Shown in pieces: positions 45,399 to 59,242 of a DNA stretch of 64,000 nt. The stretch covers positions 1,407,900-1,471,899 of the forward strand of contig MU004194.1 in NCBI GenBank assembly GCA_010093605.1. Reading direction: 5' to 3'. The DNA is from Lophium mytilinum. Its lineage: Eukaryota > Ascomycota > Dothideomycetes > Mytilinidiales > Mytilinidiaceae. The position numbers and the translations under genes were made by a program. Within the stretch, counting starts at the first letter, position 1. Every line of letters begins with the position of its first letter. The notes under the pieces are model-generated. The model saw only the letters and a list, made by a program, of their open reading frames with translations, ran no database searches and was not told the DNA's origin.

Positions 45399-45765
45399 GC
45401 GATTTCTTTCAAGAGGAGATTTCATGTCTAAGATCTTCATGATAAGGCTTACGATGGTAATAAGGTTTTAGATAATGGAATTAATGAAATGCTAAACAGT
45501 TGTTAGTACGCCTTCACGATATACATTTACAAACCAAACCCCTGTGTACACTCGTTTGCCATTGCCAAGAGTGTCCCAATGGGGTGACCACAACGTATGC
45601 GTTGTATAAATCTTCAGACAGCGTAATCTGAGCTTCCTCTTCACTAAGGTGTATCCTCGCAACGGGACCGCCCTAACCGTGACATTCAGCTCGCAAAAGC
45701 GACACTCAAGCAGTGATATCCGTGTGCCCAGACTTATGGCCTAGTACTGTAGCTGTCTCCTACTC
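45399..45765. other. convergent intergenic segment
   Basis: 3' flanks of the UNC93-like gene and the metallo-beta-lactamase-fold gene. Nothing else seen. Confidence 0.55.
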
Positions 45766-46920
45766 CTACTCCCCACCCCCTTCTGACGTCCTCAAACCCC
45801 CCTCAAAGTCTGTTAAAAACCTCCACCTTCCCCTATCCCGCCAACGCTTCTGCTTCCACCCATTCGCCTCTTGCGGATAAAAACTAACAACATCCCGCAA
45901 AGACGCATCGTGCGCAAGCACCACCAGAACGTTCTCGTACGCATCGAACTCTGTCACCCCCTCCAGCGACCGCTCAGCCTCAGGACCGTCCTCATTGAAA
46001 TTATCCGCGGGTTCGTAAAAGGGCTTCGTCGCACTCTCCCTCGGGTGTATCTGCCGCACCAACATCTCTCCCGGACAAGGAATCGGAAAGCGAGAGCCCG
46101 GTCTCAACCCTTCCAACGACACGCTCGCTGGCAGCGGGTCAAACTCCGTCGGCCGAATCTCGCCGGCATGATGTGCTGCATCTCCGCCCATCAGAATGAA
46201 AGTATCCGGCGTCGTTCTCGCCAACGCGCAGATATGGCCCAGGAGATGCCCTGGGGTGTCGAGGACGTAGAAACTGCCATCGCCAAACCAGTCTACGGCC
46301 TTGAATCGTCCGATCTTGAGGTCTGTTCGGAATTCTACTTCCTTCAGCTCCCGCCCTTCCCACATCTCCTCCTGCACGGGTGAGTCTGCTACCGTAGGCC
46401 ACGCAGGCGGAAACCGTGTTTTGAAGCCCGGTCCGACCATCAACGCGGTCGAGCCTGGAAACCGTGCAGTGTTGCCAGTATGATCCCAATGATAGTCTTT
46501 ACACTTTAGCAAAGCATACTACGCGTCGCGAAGGGGGAGCTTACGGCTCCAAAAAATCGCCTCCACAGCGTCCGGATCATGGCCATTCTCCGCCAAGATA
46601 TCATACACGTCCTTTTCCACGTGCATGCCGGCTTTCGCGTCCTTGATCATCTTCACCACGCACGGTGCCTGCTTCTCCCAATCCTTGCGCACGCCCAGGT
46701 CGAAGAGCAGCGTGCGGCCCGAGGGGTGCTCGATCAGGAAGCTGTACGAAGGGATGTCGACGTGGGAGAAGCCGGCGAGGACTGCGGGTTTCACCATGAT
46801 GCTCATGGGCATGTTTGCGATGGTCGAGCCGTCGATTATCGACACCCGGACTGTGTGGTTCGACGGCGGGATATTGAGCGGTGGCGACGGTTTGGGGGCG
46901 GCCATTGTTGGGGACGCCAT
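45766..46920 (-). CDS. metallo-beta-lactamase-fold hydrolase (lactonase-like)
   Basis: Two exons: 46920-46545 and 46496-45766; 1,107 nt, 368 aa. The 48-nt intron cuts the metal-binding motif, and splicing restores FWSHYHWDHTGN (HxHxDH). Further ligands fit: His in LDTPGHLLGHICAL, Asp in LMGGDAAHHAGEI and a late His in VLAHDAS. The N-terminus has HVDIPSYSFLIEHPSGRTLL and DLGVRKDWE. The closest style is the lactonase/quorum-quenching-like branch common in ascomycetes; the substrate is unknown. I chose ATG 46920; the frame upstream continues only to a TTG, and ATG 46905 is an alternative. No signal peptide, so cytosolic. Confidence 0.87.
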
Positions 46921-49900
46921 TGTGGGGGGGTTTTTTTTCGCTCGGTTTCTGCTGAAAGCACCAAGGGTCTGTGAGAGTTGGTAGATGTTCAATCGGTTTA
47001 TCTCTATCTATATAGCTATTAGTATTCTAGAGACAGTCGATGTGCTGACAAATGCGAGATAAAGTCTGAAATCTGAAATGAAGTTCTGTTCCGCCGAAGT
47101 TTTCCTATTCTGATGGATTGATCGCAGCGCTGACAAATGCGAGATCTTCGGCTTGAGAGGTGAGATAGAACGTACAAGGAAAGCTCGTCGTGATGCAGTT
47201 TGAACTATGTTTTTATTGCTTCTGAACGATATCGCTGGCTGCTTTATCTAGGTAGGTGCTACTTAGGCGATAATAAGTCAATCTGAGCACAGGTATGCGC
47301 CGCAACTGGGGGCACTTTGACACACTGTCAGTTGCCCAGGCATGTCGTCGAGCTCTCCAGGAGGCGATCTAAGCTGGGTGTTCAAAGATTTTGCTCGGTC
47401 GGCTGGCACCCTGACGTCAATATTGCTACGGCAGTTGCTGCTCGACGACTAGCACAATCTGAGTACTAGGCTTTCCTAAAAGAGTAAAGCTAACTATACC
47501 TATATTTTATTATGTAATTTATATATATTCCAGACAGATTCTCTAGGTCTATAAGCAAGATCACTGCTAGAAATCTATCACGTGTGTAAACGGATCAACG
47601 GCGTCAATATTGTCAATCAATAGCCCCTCGAGATTGCGTTGATTGACCGTCCTCCAGATGACCCGCTGATTGCGGCAATGTGCCAAGACTTCAATCAATT
47701 CAGTCAAGCCGTTGGTTGCGTTGATTGAAGATCAGCCCTGTTTTGGTATCAGAATATCGAACTGGTCCTTGTAAAGAGCCTCGAATTCTAGGCCCTCGAC
47801 ATCAGCCATCGGAGAGCGCTCTTTCTAACCGCTACCGGGCTACGAATTAAGGTACGCTATGCGTCGAGGGGTATGCTAAGGTTCATTCGAGAGCTTGGGC
47901 TTCAAAAGATGGTTGAGCGCTCTCGGATATGTGTGAAGACATTTGGACGACGTTACTGGGCCACGCCGATGCTAGAGAGGGACGAAGGGAGGGACGAAGG
48001 CCGGCGAAATAATACTGATATACGGACAATCTGATCTAATACTATAATATATGTTAGTGACAGTTATGAAGTGTCGATCCTTCATACAATTTGGATAACT
48101 TCTCGAGTTTGTTGGATGGGGGTTGCTCAGTGCCTCGAACAACAGCATACTCCATTGACGTCTACACGCCTTTCGTCCGTTACATAATCCTATCGCTTTG
48201 ATCAATGCTGTGTCATAAGAGGAGCCAGCCCATCATCAGTATATTCGAGAAGATACAATACCAAGTACCAACCTTGCCGCGAAACCTACGATCCCTTCGC
48301 GATCGCAACTTACTCTCTTCCATGCACCCGCTCAGACTCAGCCAACGCCATCTCGTCCCCCTACCTGAGTCATACCCGCTACACGACGCAGGTGTCCGTC
48401 GAGATTAGCCTGCACATCACCATGCCCGCCATCGTCGTAGCGCAGGCTCCCCAAACGCAGCCTCCCGACGGCTAGCTGCGTACCGGAAGCGCCCACCAAC
48501 CCGCGCGAGCGCGCGCCCCGTCCAACCTCACAACGACGTCGTGCGTACGAGGTCAGTCAACATCGAATCTCAAGAGTCCGGCGTAGGTAGTTAAAGCATG
48601 AGCAGACTCGACTCAGGCGCGGCCAGCATTTGCCGATTAGAGCGAGAGGCGATAGAGTGAGTTGGGTACAAAAGGTACTAGTGACCTGAACGTGGACAGC
48701 CCAGGTGAGCAGCGATGTGGTGACACAAGCAACGGCCCCCCCGTCCCATTCAGGATGAAGTCGGGTTCGCATCTCCAATTCTCGATGAAAGAGAGGCGAA
48801 AGATGGGAGAGAATGCGTGTATGTGTGTGACTGGACTACGCCGCATCGTCTCGTATCTGTATCTGTATCGGAAATCCTTCAATCTGCAGAACAAACCCTG
48901 TGTGCACATCCTTTAACGTGCCCGAGCAAAACGATCTAGCTTGAAGACCACCGGCATGCCGAGAGGGGCAAGTATACGAGCTGAGCCGTGCCGCATCGTG
49001 GCGGCATCTTTGAATGCTTGGAGCGTGCCATGATGGGGCGCAGTCTCAATCCTCGATGCCATCTAGCCCGCCGCGGCGCCCGAGCTGGATCAACGAGACA
49101 CCCCCATCCCACCCCCAGATCCCAGACACACGTCTCGATTCCGAGTTCGATTGATTTGCCCCTCATTGTCTCATCGAGTCTCGAGCGCAGTTCGGAGAAA
49201 AGCTGGTCTCGCATCTTCGGGTTCTGGGGTTGAAACCACGCAGTGAGCTGCGATGTATCTGCCCGTCCACGGGAAAAGCCCCGGGACTGATCACGTCTCG
49301 GAGGTCCATACGGGTACAGTATGGTACGTACCTCCATCTCACACGCAACCCCAATCAAATTCTAGGGACCGTCGTCTCCGCACAATCAACAGGAGCCAAG
49401 CTTCGATCACTGTAGCCGCCCCCGCTCACCCCATTCACCGGGCACATTTCGTCTCGGCCACGAGCGCGACGAAAACGCTGAGACACACCCGCTTCGTGCA
49501 AGACCCGCAGCCTCTGAGACGCCTCTGGAGCAATCCCCGGAAACTCGGCACGACCACGGATCGCGAGACAAGTCGTCAGCTCGGTCTCGTCAGCTTCAGG
49601 GGCTCGAGTCTCGATCGGTGATTGCGGCCACGTACACGACACAGAGACAAGGCGTTCTTCAAAAGCGCACCGGGACCCGCTTCTCACGCTTCGTGCAAGC
49701 CCTTCTCTTTTCTGCGAGGCTGGGGTATCACAGATGCTTTGGGACAGTAAGTCAGAGGGCGATGATGGGTGGATGGACGGATAGATGGGGTGGATGAGCT
49801 CAGGTAGAGACAACTCGCCACCTGTCCAGCTCACAATTCCCAGCAACAAGCATCCAGCTACCTGCTTACAGGTCATGTCCGGTGACCTCCGGTAGTATCC

Positions 49901-50376
49901 CACCACTTCAGTCAGCTCACTCTTCTACGCTCTGAAGCGTGGAGGCGCTCACAGTTGCTCAGTGACATCCGCATGGTGTGCTGGGCGGCGCCCTCTCCCA
50001 TACTCACTCTCCCCAGCATCGCCGACAAACAAGCTGCGAACTCGGGGGCTTGAAGAGCCCGTCCCGACGCATGCCAGGGCCTTCCGCATCCACGCCCGCA
50101 TATCTCATCCCAAGATACTGCCACTCCTCGCACAGCGACCCGCTGCACTGCTGCGCATCACTCGCTCCACGACCAAGGCGCACCTTGCCGCCGCGCTGCA
50201 TCGTCGCACCAGCGTAATATAACTTGGCCGGCCAACCAGCCCGGCCCAGCGACTCGGCCGCGTCTGGCGCGTAGAGGTAGCTCAGAGCCAGGCAGCGGAT
50301 GCGCGAGCCGTGAGTGCTATCGCCAATCGCAGCGCGGCGTGTAACGAGGCGCGCCAAAATCTCGGTTTGGCTCGCT
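46921..50376. other. gene-poor region left of the nested transposon, 3.5 kb
   Basis: No gene I can support. About 47,450-47,560 is AT-rich. About 47,590-47,740 repeats GTTGATTGA/TCAATCAA words on both strands, perhaps a worn transposon trace. GGGAGGGACGAAGG-like words lie near 47,978-48,000. From 48,400 the DNA is GC-rich with several overlapping open frames (for example 49253-49621 plus, 49355-49906 minus) but none shows a known fold or clean splice pattern. Confidence 0.4.
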
Positions 50377-50379
50377 AAT

Positions 50380-50423
50380 ATAGCGGTTTTTCTCCCACAC
50401 CCACACGAGATTGCCCACACGCC
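50380..50423 (+). repeat. left terminal inverted repeat of the Harbinger-like element
   Basis: Begins ATAGCGGTTTTTCTCCC, then CACCCACACG and TGCCCACACGCC. It matches the reverse complement of 62664-62705 except for about one substitution and a short indel. Unlike the interior it is GC-rich and little touched by RIP. A short hairpin, GAGGCCTAGCGGCCTC, follows just inside. Confidence 0.85.
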
Positions 50424-50944
50424 CGATGAGGCCTAGCGGCCTCGCACGGGCGTAACGCCTATACAAATTAAGGTTAGCTATATATTTAGTGTATAAGGAA
50501 TATAGCAAGGGGGTCCCTATAATTTAGCTAGCTAAAAAGGGTAATATTAGAGGGATTTTTAGCTAAGGTTCCGCGGCTAAGAAATTACTATAGAAAATTT
50601 AGTTTTTTAAGGTTTTTTATAAGAATAAGTAATAATAAGTTTAATAATAGGTTTCTACTACTTTAGGCAGCCTTAAATTAATAGGAAGATTAACTCTATA
50701 AGGCTTAGCGTAGTATTTAAGCTCTAGATAGGCGTGCATACTTCTAAACGCCTTATTTTAAGTAGAATCTTAATAATATAAATAAGAAGGTTTACTATTA
50801 AGAGACCTAGTAAGTATATATATAGTAAGGCTATATAGCCTTACTATATATATATTATAGCCTACCTATTTTAATACTGCGGCTAATAGTTTATTAGGTT
50901 CCGCCTATATAAAATCTAATAGCTAGCACCTATATTATTTATTA

Positions 50945-51144
50945 TGGGCAGTAAGGTATAGAGGTGTATTAAATAAAAAGTAGGATTATATTATAAGACG
51001 TGCTGCAAGAAGCTAGAGTATAAGGCTACTTGCAATCTATCTAGAGAGATACGCTAGTAGTGGAATAATAATGTTTCTAGCGAGCATGTAACTATTAGGC
51101 ACGTGCTAGGTTTATAGCTAGGAAAGAGGCCTAGATCTATTATA
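50945..51144 (-). repeat. LTR (3' LTR in element orientation)
   Basis: 200 bp, direct repeat of 59243-59442 with equal length. The differences I could see between the two copies are all C/T or G/A. Ends are uncertain by one base because the putative target duplication overlaps the TG/CA-like termini. Confidence 0.87.
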
Positions 51145-51164
51145 CTACCCCCCCCTTTTAATAA
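51145..51164 (-). other. polypurine tract of the LTR element
   Basis: On the minus strand AAAAGGGGGGGGGTAG lies directly against the inner edge of the left LTR. A polypurine tract primes plus-strand DNA synthesis next to the 3' LTR, which independently fixes the element's minus orientation. Confidence 0.8.
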
Positions 51165-51229
51165 AGAGAAAACCCCTTCTCTAAATAGAAACTATATAAA
51201 CTATAAGGCTATAGAGCCGTAGTAAGTAT

Positions 51230-51372
51230 ATAGAAGGCGGCTATAATAGAAGGACTAATTATAATAGAAGAACTAATTATAATAGAGGGACTAATTATAA
51301 TAGAAGGACTAATTATAATAGAAGGGCTAATTATAATAGAAGGACTAATTATAATAGAAGAACTAATTGCAA
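51230..51372. repeat. 18-bp tandem repeat inside the LTR element
   Basis: About seven copies of AATAGAAGGACTAATTAT with few changes. The period equals six codons. It lies near the 3' end of the element's internal region. Confidence 0.85.
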
Positions 51373-54300
51373 TAGAATTAGAATATTAGTAAGTGTTTTG
51401 CCTATATATTAGTAGCCCTATAACCTTAGTATACTTAGCGGGAGTCTAGTATATACTATACTATAACCTATAATTATAGATAAACCTAAAGTCTTATAGC
51501 AGCGTGCTTATAATATTACTAGGTAATAACCTTCTCTAATAACTTAGCGGAAACTATACAGTAGAGGATCTAATCTAAAGCGAAGAGTTTAGTCTTACTT
51601 TAATTAGCTAGCTAACCTTATAGCTTATATTGTAATCTTTAAGCTATTAACTTTAACTAATTCTAGCTATAGGGCTACTATACGCGCAGCGGGGTACTTA
51701 TTATTATTTAAATCCGGGTTATTATTTAAATCCGGGTCCTTATTATATTACTATCCTTCTAGTAGTTTTAGAAAGTCTTAGTAGGGCCCATTCTTACGCG
51801 GGTGTAGCTAGTAGAAACGCTATACTAGTTTCTAAGCGCCTTCTCTCTTAAAGTAGCTCTAATTCTCCTAATTACTTAGTATAGTATAACTAGTCCACTA
51901 GGGCTTATATTATAGTTCCTAATAGCGTCCGCGCCGTTACTATCTACTAGTAATAATATCCTTAATAGGGTACTCTATATTTTCTTATCCTTCTTTATTA
52001 ACTACTATAATAGGCGGCGGCTTAGGTTATTATTAACCTTTAATTAGTTAAGAGTTATTAAGGTGTAGTAAATATAGTAAGAATACCGGCTAAACTTATT
52101 TAGCTAGTATATTCTATAGAAGCTTAAGTTTATATACAGCGCCGTAGTTAATAACTTTCTTAATTTAGTATAGTCTAATATTCTTATAGTCTAAGGACTT
52201 ATTCTTACATTCCATTTTAATATTCCGGGCGTTAAGCTAGACCTAATTATTTACTTTTATTAGTAGTAGTGGATTATAGTATTAATTTATAAATTTAGCT
52301 TATTTATTCTTAGCCTAAGTTATTTACTGCTATTCTTTAGTAAGCACTTCTTATAGATAAGTAACGTATTAGTTAGCAAGTATTAAGTTTATGCAGGTAT
52401 AGTATATAAGGCCTTACTCTAATAGAGCTGGCAGTTCTATGCCTTATCTTAGGTAGAAGCTATAGTTAAAGAAAAAGGGTAAGAATTCTATAGAGGTATT
52501 AACTATATTATTTATAATAAATTTACTAATAGGTAGCTAGTTAACCTAGTTACTTTACTAGTAGTTAATAAATAGCTATAGAAAGGCTTTTATAAATAAG
52601 TTAGCGTTCTTTATCTACCTATCTATTTTAGGGTGGTACGCCGTAGATATTTATAGATTAACGCCTAGGCGCGTATAAACGCAACGCTAGAAATCCAATA
52701 TAAAGTTAGTGCCTAAGTTACTAATAATTCTCTATAGTAAGCTATATAGTTGGAAGATTTCCTATATAAACGCGTTAGCGACATCTTTAGCTATTATTTC
52801 TGCTATAGGAATATAGTGTTGCTACTTAGATAAGCGGTTAATAATAATAAGAATTAAGGTATATTTAATACTGTTCCTAATATAGGGAGGAAGATTTATA
52901 ATAAAATTAAATGTAATATCGGTCTAATAGTGTTTACCTACGGGTAAGCTATAAAGTAGGTCTTACTTTTTACTTCTAGAAGCCTTAGCTTAGCGGTAAC
53001 TATAGTAGGCCTTAGTAAATTGCTTAACTAACTCTATTATTTTAGGCTAGAAGTAATACCTCTAGAGGAGCTTATATATTCTATACTTTTCTAGGTAACT
53101 ACTAGCTAGTACTATATATAAGACCTATAGTAGATATAGGCGTAGCGTAGTATAATCTAGAATATATAATCTACTATAATAGTATAAACGGGTGTTTTAG
53201 CTATTACTAATAACTTTAAACGCGCCTATATTAAGGTTACTAAGTAACTATTATAGTTCTATAGAAAGGGTGCGCGCTTTATTCTATACTAGCGCTATTA
53301 GTAAGTATACTGCAGGGTCTATTAGTTCCTCCGGTAGTAATAGTAATTAATAAGTATTATTAATTAGATTACTAAGTAATTATTTAGGCTCGGCGCTAGG
53401 TTTAGGCGCCGCTGCGGGTAACGCGCCGTCTTCTTATATAGTAGCGGGGGCGAGTTAGAAGAAGTTAAGATAGAGGCTTGCGGCTAGTAGCGGGTTAAGT
53501 ATAAGATAATATAGAAGTTCTTTAAATAAGAAGCTTAGTATAGAGTTAGCTAACGGGCTACTTATTATATAGCTTATCTATTTAGTGTCCTCTAATATAT
53601 TATCTAGTTTCTTATTACTAATAACTAGTGCTATATCTAGGCCTAAGTAATAGCTCTTAAGTATTATCTAATGTTAGAATTAGTTGCGCGGGTTATCTAG
53701 CCTATATAGTAAGTCTTATAAACGTCTAGTTAAGCTATCTAGCTTAATACTAAATACTTCTGGCCGGTAAATAATCTTAAAGTTAAACCTAGTAAGAAAC
53801 TCTACCTACTAAGCTTACCGTCTATTAAGCTATTTAGTTATTATAAACTACTTAAGATTATAGTAGTCTATTAGAATTTCTATAGAGTTCTTAGAGTTAG
53901 CGCTAGTAAGTTTAGGCCGCTATTATTTAAAAGCCTTAATAATAGTAAGAAGTTCTTTATTATATATTTTATAATTTATCTCTTATAGTATTATTTTAGT
54001 AGAGAAGAAGGTAATAGAATAGAGTAAGCTATTCTCGCCTATTTATAATATAACGCCTGCAATAATATAGTCTAACGCGTCTATCTTAATATAGACCTTC
54101 CTGCCGTACTAGAAATAGGCTAGTACTGGCGCTAAAGTAAAGGCTTCCTTAAGAACTTAAAATGTGTTCTTGCAGTTATCTATTTATGCGAATTTTAGCT
54201 AGGGCCTCCCTTTCTTATTCTTCTTATTACTATTAGTCGTGCGCATTATTAAGGTGAGTAGGTAAATAATATAAGAGAAACCGTAAATAAAACGCTAATA

Positions 54301-57300
54301 GAAATTAGCTAGGCTAAGAAAAGCTTATATATCTTTAATGCATGTAGGTATCTACTAGCTTATAATAGCTTCCACCTTTTTAGAATCTATATAAATGCCT
54401 TTTATAGTAATAATTAGGCCTAGATATTTTACTTACTTAACGCTGAATTTAGACTTCTTAATGTCGGCTTGCAGGCTATATTTACGTAGCCGCTAGAGTA
54501 CTCTTTTAATATATTCTTTATATTAAGCCTTATCTATAGAGTATATTAGAATATTATCTAAGTAGGCAAAGTAGAAATTATTAAGGTAGTTGTAGAGTAC
54601 GTTATTAATATAGCCTTAAAAAGTCGCCGGCCCCCCTGTAAGACTAAATAAGAGGACCTTAGACTTAAATGCGCTATACTATATTATAAACCTAGTAAAG
54701 CATTTATCTTCTAGTCTTATCTAGATTTAATTAAATGCTCTAATAACGTCTAACTTAGTAAACTATTTAGCGTAACTAAGGTAATTTACAGTCTCTTATA
54801 TTAGCGGTATAGAATACCGTAATTTAATAGTAAGGGCGTTAATAGCGCAGTAGTTAACGCAGAAATAAACTCCTCCGCCTAGTTTCTAGATAAGGAGAAT
54901 TAGAGAGGAAATATTAGACTAGGCTAGTTTAATAAAGCCTTTAGTAAGGTTATTATCTATCTATTTCTTTACTACCTGCAGTTTACCTTTTAATATTAGG
55001 TATAGCTATACTTATAGGAGCTTCTCTTCTACTCTAGAAAGTAGATAGATCTTATAGTCTACACTAGGTTAATTAGGTAGTAGCGTATTAGCGTCTATCT
55101 AGTTAAATATATTAATAAATTAATAATACTCTTTAGGTAGCTTATAGAGAATCTCTTTCTTTATTATATAGGTCTTAGCCCGCAGGAATTTATTAATATC
55201 TATTATAGTAATTACATTAATACGTTTAGGTATATTAGTGCCTTATTATATAATAAGGACCTAGATACTATTATTATATATTAAGATATTATAATTAGTA
55301 TTAATTTCTTATAATATATAGAGTAGTAATTCCTCTATAAGCTAGCCCTTCCTTATATAGGTGTAAGTTAGCCTAGCTAAAATATAGTGCGTGTTGCTTG
55401 CATTATTCTAGGTTATAGAGGAGAGTATAGCTTAAGGATAATAAGATAGGCTCTATACTAATATGCTTAAGTTTCTTATATAGTAGCACCTGTAATAAGG
55501 TTAGAAGAAATTAACGCAGTGTTCCTGCTAATTAATAGCGGGGTTATGCTTTTCTAGCTATTTATAACCTAGAATAATTAACGCCGGGCTAAGGTCTATA
55601 ATAAAAGCTTTAAATTACTTAGCGTGCCTGTTAAGATTAAAATATATAAGCGCGGTGTAAGTAATCTTCTTTATAATAGCTCCTCTATCTATAAGTTTAA
55701 GGGTATAGGCTTTTATTAAGGGAATAAGAGGGAGGTTATTAGTATACGCGTAAGTAGTATTAATAAAGATACGTATAGCTCTACTATTAAGTAGAGAAAG
55801 GGTAGGTATTATAGAAAGAGGCTTGCTATTTTTATATATCTAAACGTCCCCTATAAGTTTTAGATAGTACTTATTCTATAGAGGAATATCTATCTAAATT
55901 AAAGCTTTACTAATCTTAAGGGTGTCTATAGATTCTAGCCTAAGTCTATCTAGCTTATTAATTATGCCTACTACTCCTTTATATATTAACTATATAACTA
56001 GTATTATATTACTACTACTTACTATAGGCCCTAAGTTGCGGCTATAATCTAGGGCTAGGCATTTCCCTAGCTATATACGTGTTCTTATTCTTACTAAGTA
56101 GCTAAGTTTATAGTATAAATAGCTAGAGCACCCGGCTAAGTAGTATATAGAGGTAAAGTAGGGCGCTAGGCTATAAGTAAGGCTATAGGGTAATTAGGGT
56201 TGTCCTTCTTATAGCTAGATATGCGGCAGCGGTAGCAGGTACTATTAGCTCTTAGCGTGGCGCGCTCGGCGTTAGTTATTATGTCCGGAGGCTTCTAGCT
56301 ATTTAGAACGTTAACTGGGGCCTATAGCTAACCTATACGCGGGTTAGTATTATTAACGCCGGCGGCTATAATAGCGAGTAGCTAGTTAGACTAAGTAGCT
56401 TAGGTATATAGGCCGCGCTGCAACTAATAACCTCTATAAGTATTATAGCCTTCTTAGTATCTACTATATCTACTACGCTAGCCTTAGTAGATAGTTAGAT
56501 TAGCGCAGTGCGCTATATAGACACGGATTAATATATTATTATTACGCTAATAGCGCTGTATAGCTACTACTATATCTATAGCTCTAGTAAATAGCTTTCC
56601 TATTATAGCGCCTTTATTAACCTAGATAAGTTCTTACTCTTAGATAATAGTTATTATATTATTCTTATTCTACTTAGGTATTATATTAGCTTGCTCTATA
56701 ATACGGCTCTAGAAATTATCTATTAATTTATTTTATTCTTAGAATATCGTGCAGATCTTATTCCAGGCTATATTTTCTATATTAGGGTTAAGGAATTAAT
56801 TATCTAGAAAGGCCTAGGCGTCCGCTAGGGTAATAAGCTTATTCTTAGACATCTATTTAGACATTATAAATTATTCTATAACTAAGTTAAGCTTAATTTA
56901 GAAGATTATATATCTAAGCTATAGATAGTTATTTTAGAACTTATAGCCGCCTCTAGAAATCTTAAGTATAACGCGGGCCTTCTAGCTAGAATACTATACC
57001 TTATTACCGGTGAATTCTAGGGCGTCCGCAATGTAGTTGCGCGTGTATAATCTTAAGCGCGAGCGTAAGCGCAAGTAGTAGCGCTTAGAGTAGTATTAAT
57101 TACAACTATAACTATATTAGTTATTATCTAAATTAGACGAGCTAGTAGAGCTATTAGAGCTGCTAGAGTTATTATCGCCGTATAGCTTATTTTAATAAGA
57201 TTTGCGCTTCTTAGAGCGCTTCTTACGCTTATATAGATTCTTATTATTATTATAGCTATTACTACTAAGTAGAGGTTGTATAATAGGAAAGAGGCTATTA

Positions 57301-58780
57301 ATAGCATTAGGCTGGGCGTGTTTACGTAAAGTTGTGGCTAAAATTTTAACTAGTATAGCCTGTTATTTAGAAGTAGATACTATAGCGTTAGTAGTAATTA
57401 TCTAGCATTAAAGCTTTATAGCTTCTTTCTCTAGCTTTACTACCTTACTTACTTAAAGTTTATAAGCTGCCTTAGCTTTATAGTAGTTATCTTTATATAT
57501 AGCTAGGTTCTTAACCTAGCACTTAGCCTACTCTATAGCCTTTTATAGCTTTTTCTTAGTCTCCTCTAGCTTTTTTTTAAGCTTCTTGCTCTTTATTAAG
57601 AGATAAAGGAGTTTATTAGCTTTACTAGCAAGTTTAACCTTCTGCGCAGCTACTTTATCTTTATAGACTTATACTTATTTATTAGTAGTAGAGGCGGCCG
57701 TAAGTTTATTAAATTTACTCTTAGCTTCTATTAGTTCCTTCTAGAGTTCCTCTGCTTATTCTAAGAGTTCCTAGACTTTATCCTTCTTATCTTTAGTAGC
57801 ATCTTCTTATTCTTTTATAATATTGCGCTTAAGATTAACCTTAACTTATAGTGCGCGGTAACGCTCTTTAGCGTCTTTGCGTGTAATCTCCTTGCGCTAG
57901 GCTTATATCTTATATCCCTGCAGAATCTAGAACTGCTTTATAGGGTTTACTTTAATAAGCGTAAGATAAGTATTAGTATTATTAATCTAGATAAGGCTAA
58001 GTTGCTTATCTTTACTAATAGTAGAATAGTTAATAAACGTAGAGTCTTTAATAAAATTGCCCGGGGTTTATACTATAAGGCGTAATAGAGTTTTACTAAC
58101 TTATTTTTTTTCTAGGGTATTAATTACTTCTAAGGAAGGCCCGTTAACGTTCTTAATCTTATTATTAAGGGCGACCTGCTAGCTCCGTCCTATAGTAGCG
58201 GATGTAAATTAAGTATTAACTAGGGTGTTAGGGTCTTAGGTAAATTATTTAGGTTTATCCCCTTAGGAGGACTAGTGCTTGCGCTTAAGGCGAGCCTATA
58301 ATAGAGAGACTAATATAGCTAGGTTATTACTAGAGGTAGAATTACTATTATAGTTGGAGTTAGGCTTAGATTTAATAAAGATAGGGTTCTTAGCAGTGCT
58401 TATAGTGGGGCGGTGCGCTAGTAAGAGGAAATAGTAGCTGTAGCGCGCAACTAATATATTACGCGGAATAATAGAGGAAATATTAACCTATAGGTTATAT
58501 AGGATAATTAATAGCTATATAGAATAGTATAGAAGTAGGCCCCTTATAGCTTTATAGGGGGGTAGTAGAAGTTATAGGTAGAAGGTAAGTAAGAGAGAGA
58601 AAGAAAGAGGATAAGGGCGGCTAGTTAAAGTGGCTACGTGGCCGGTCCTAAGTTAGGTTAGCGTATAGTAAATTATATAGAAAAATCTATGCAGTCTTAT
58701 ATAAGAACTATATAATATAGAGAAGAAAGTTATTTATATAGTAAGTATATAATAGCCTATAGCAAGGCTATTTAGATTTA

Positions 58781-59070
58781 CCCGCAGGCTGTATAACTAA
58801 GTAGACCCGCAGGCTGTATACTAAGTAGACCCGCAGGTTATATACTAAGTAGATTAACTAAGCTAACCCGCAGGCTGTAGACTAGGTAGACCCGTAGGCT
58901 AATTAATAAGCGGCCTGTAGGCTTATTAGCTAAGCAGCCCGCAGGCTATTTAACTAAGCGGCCCGCAGGCTATTTAATTAAGCGGCCCGCAGGCTATTTA
59001 ACTAAGCGGCCCGTAGGCTATTTTAACTAAGCGGCCCGCAGGCTATTTAACTAAGCGGCCCGTAGGCTAG
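58781..59070. repeat. 24-bp tandem repeat in the LTR element leader
   Basis: About eleven to twelve copies of CCCGCAGGCTATTTAACTAAGCGG-like units (shown here by period; core CCCGCAGGCT). Some copies read CCCGTAGGCT, a CpA to TpA change visible between neighbouring units. It lies between the 5' LTR and the gag-like region. Confidence 0.85.
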
Positions 59071-59242
59071 TAGCTTATTTTTAAAGAAATTAGTGCCTAT
59101 AGGCCGTGTAATTAAGCTAAGGGGCTATACTACTAAAGTAATAGTATTAAGGCTGCTGGCGGTATAGTCTAGCGTAACTTTGCAATAGGTAATTAGGGCT
59201 TGTAGAAAAGAAAATTATATATTTAGGTAGCACGTAGTATTA

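Noticed and set aside
33725-47000. secondary-metabolite gene cluster around the Tri12-like transporter
   Set aside because: No backbone enzyme, P450, methyltransferase or Zn2Cys6 regulator gene is nearby; the MBL-fold gene is 10 kb away with unrelated genes between.
49253-49906. overlapping 122- and 183-codon frames on opposite strands
   Set aside because: Mutual shadows in GC-rich DNA; no domain or splice support for either.
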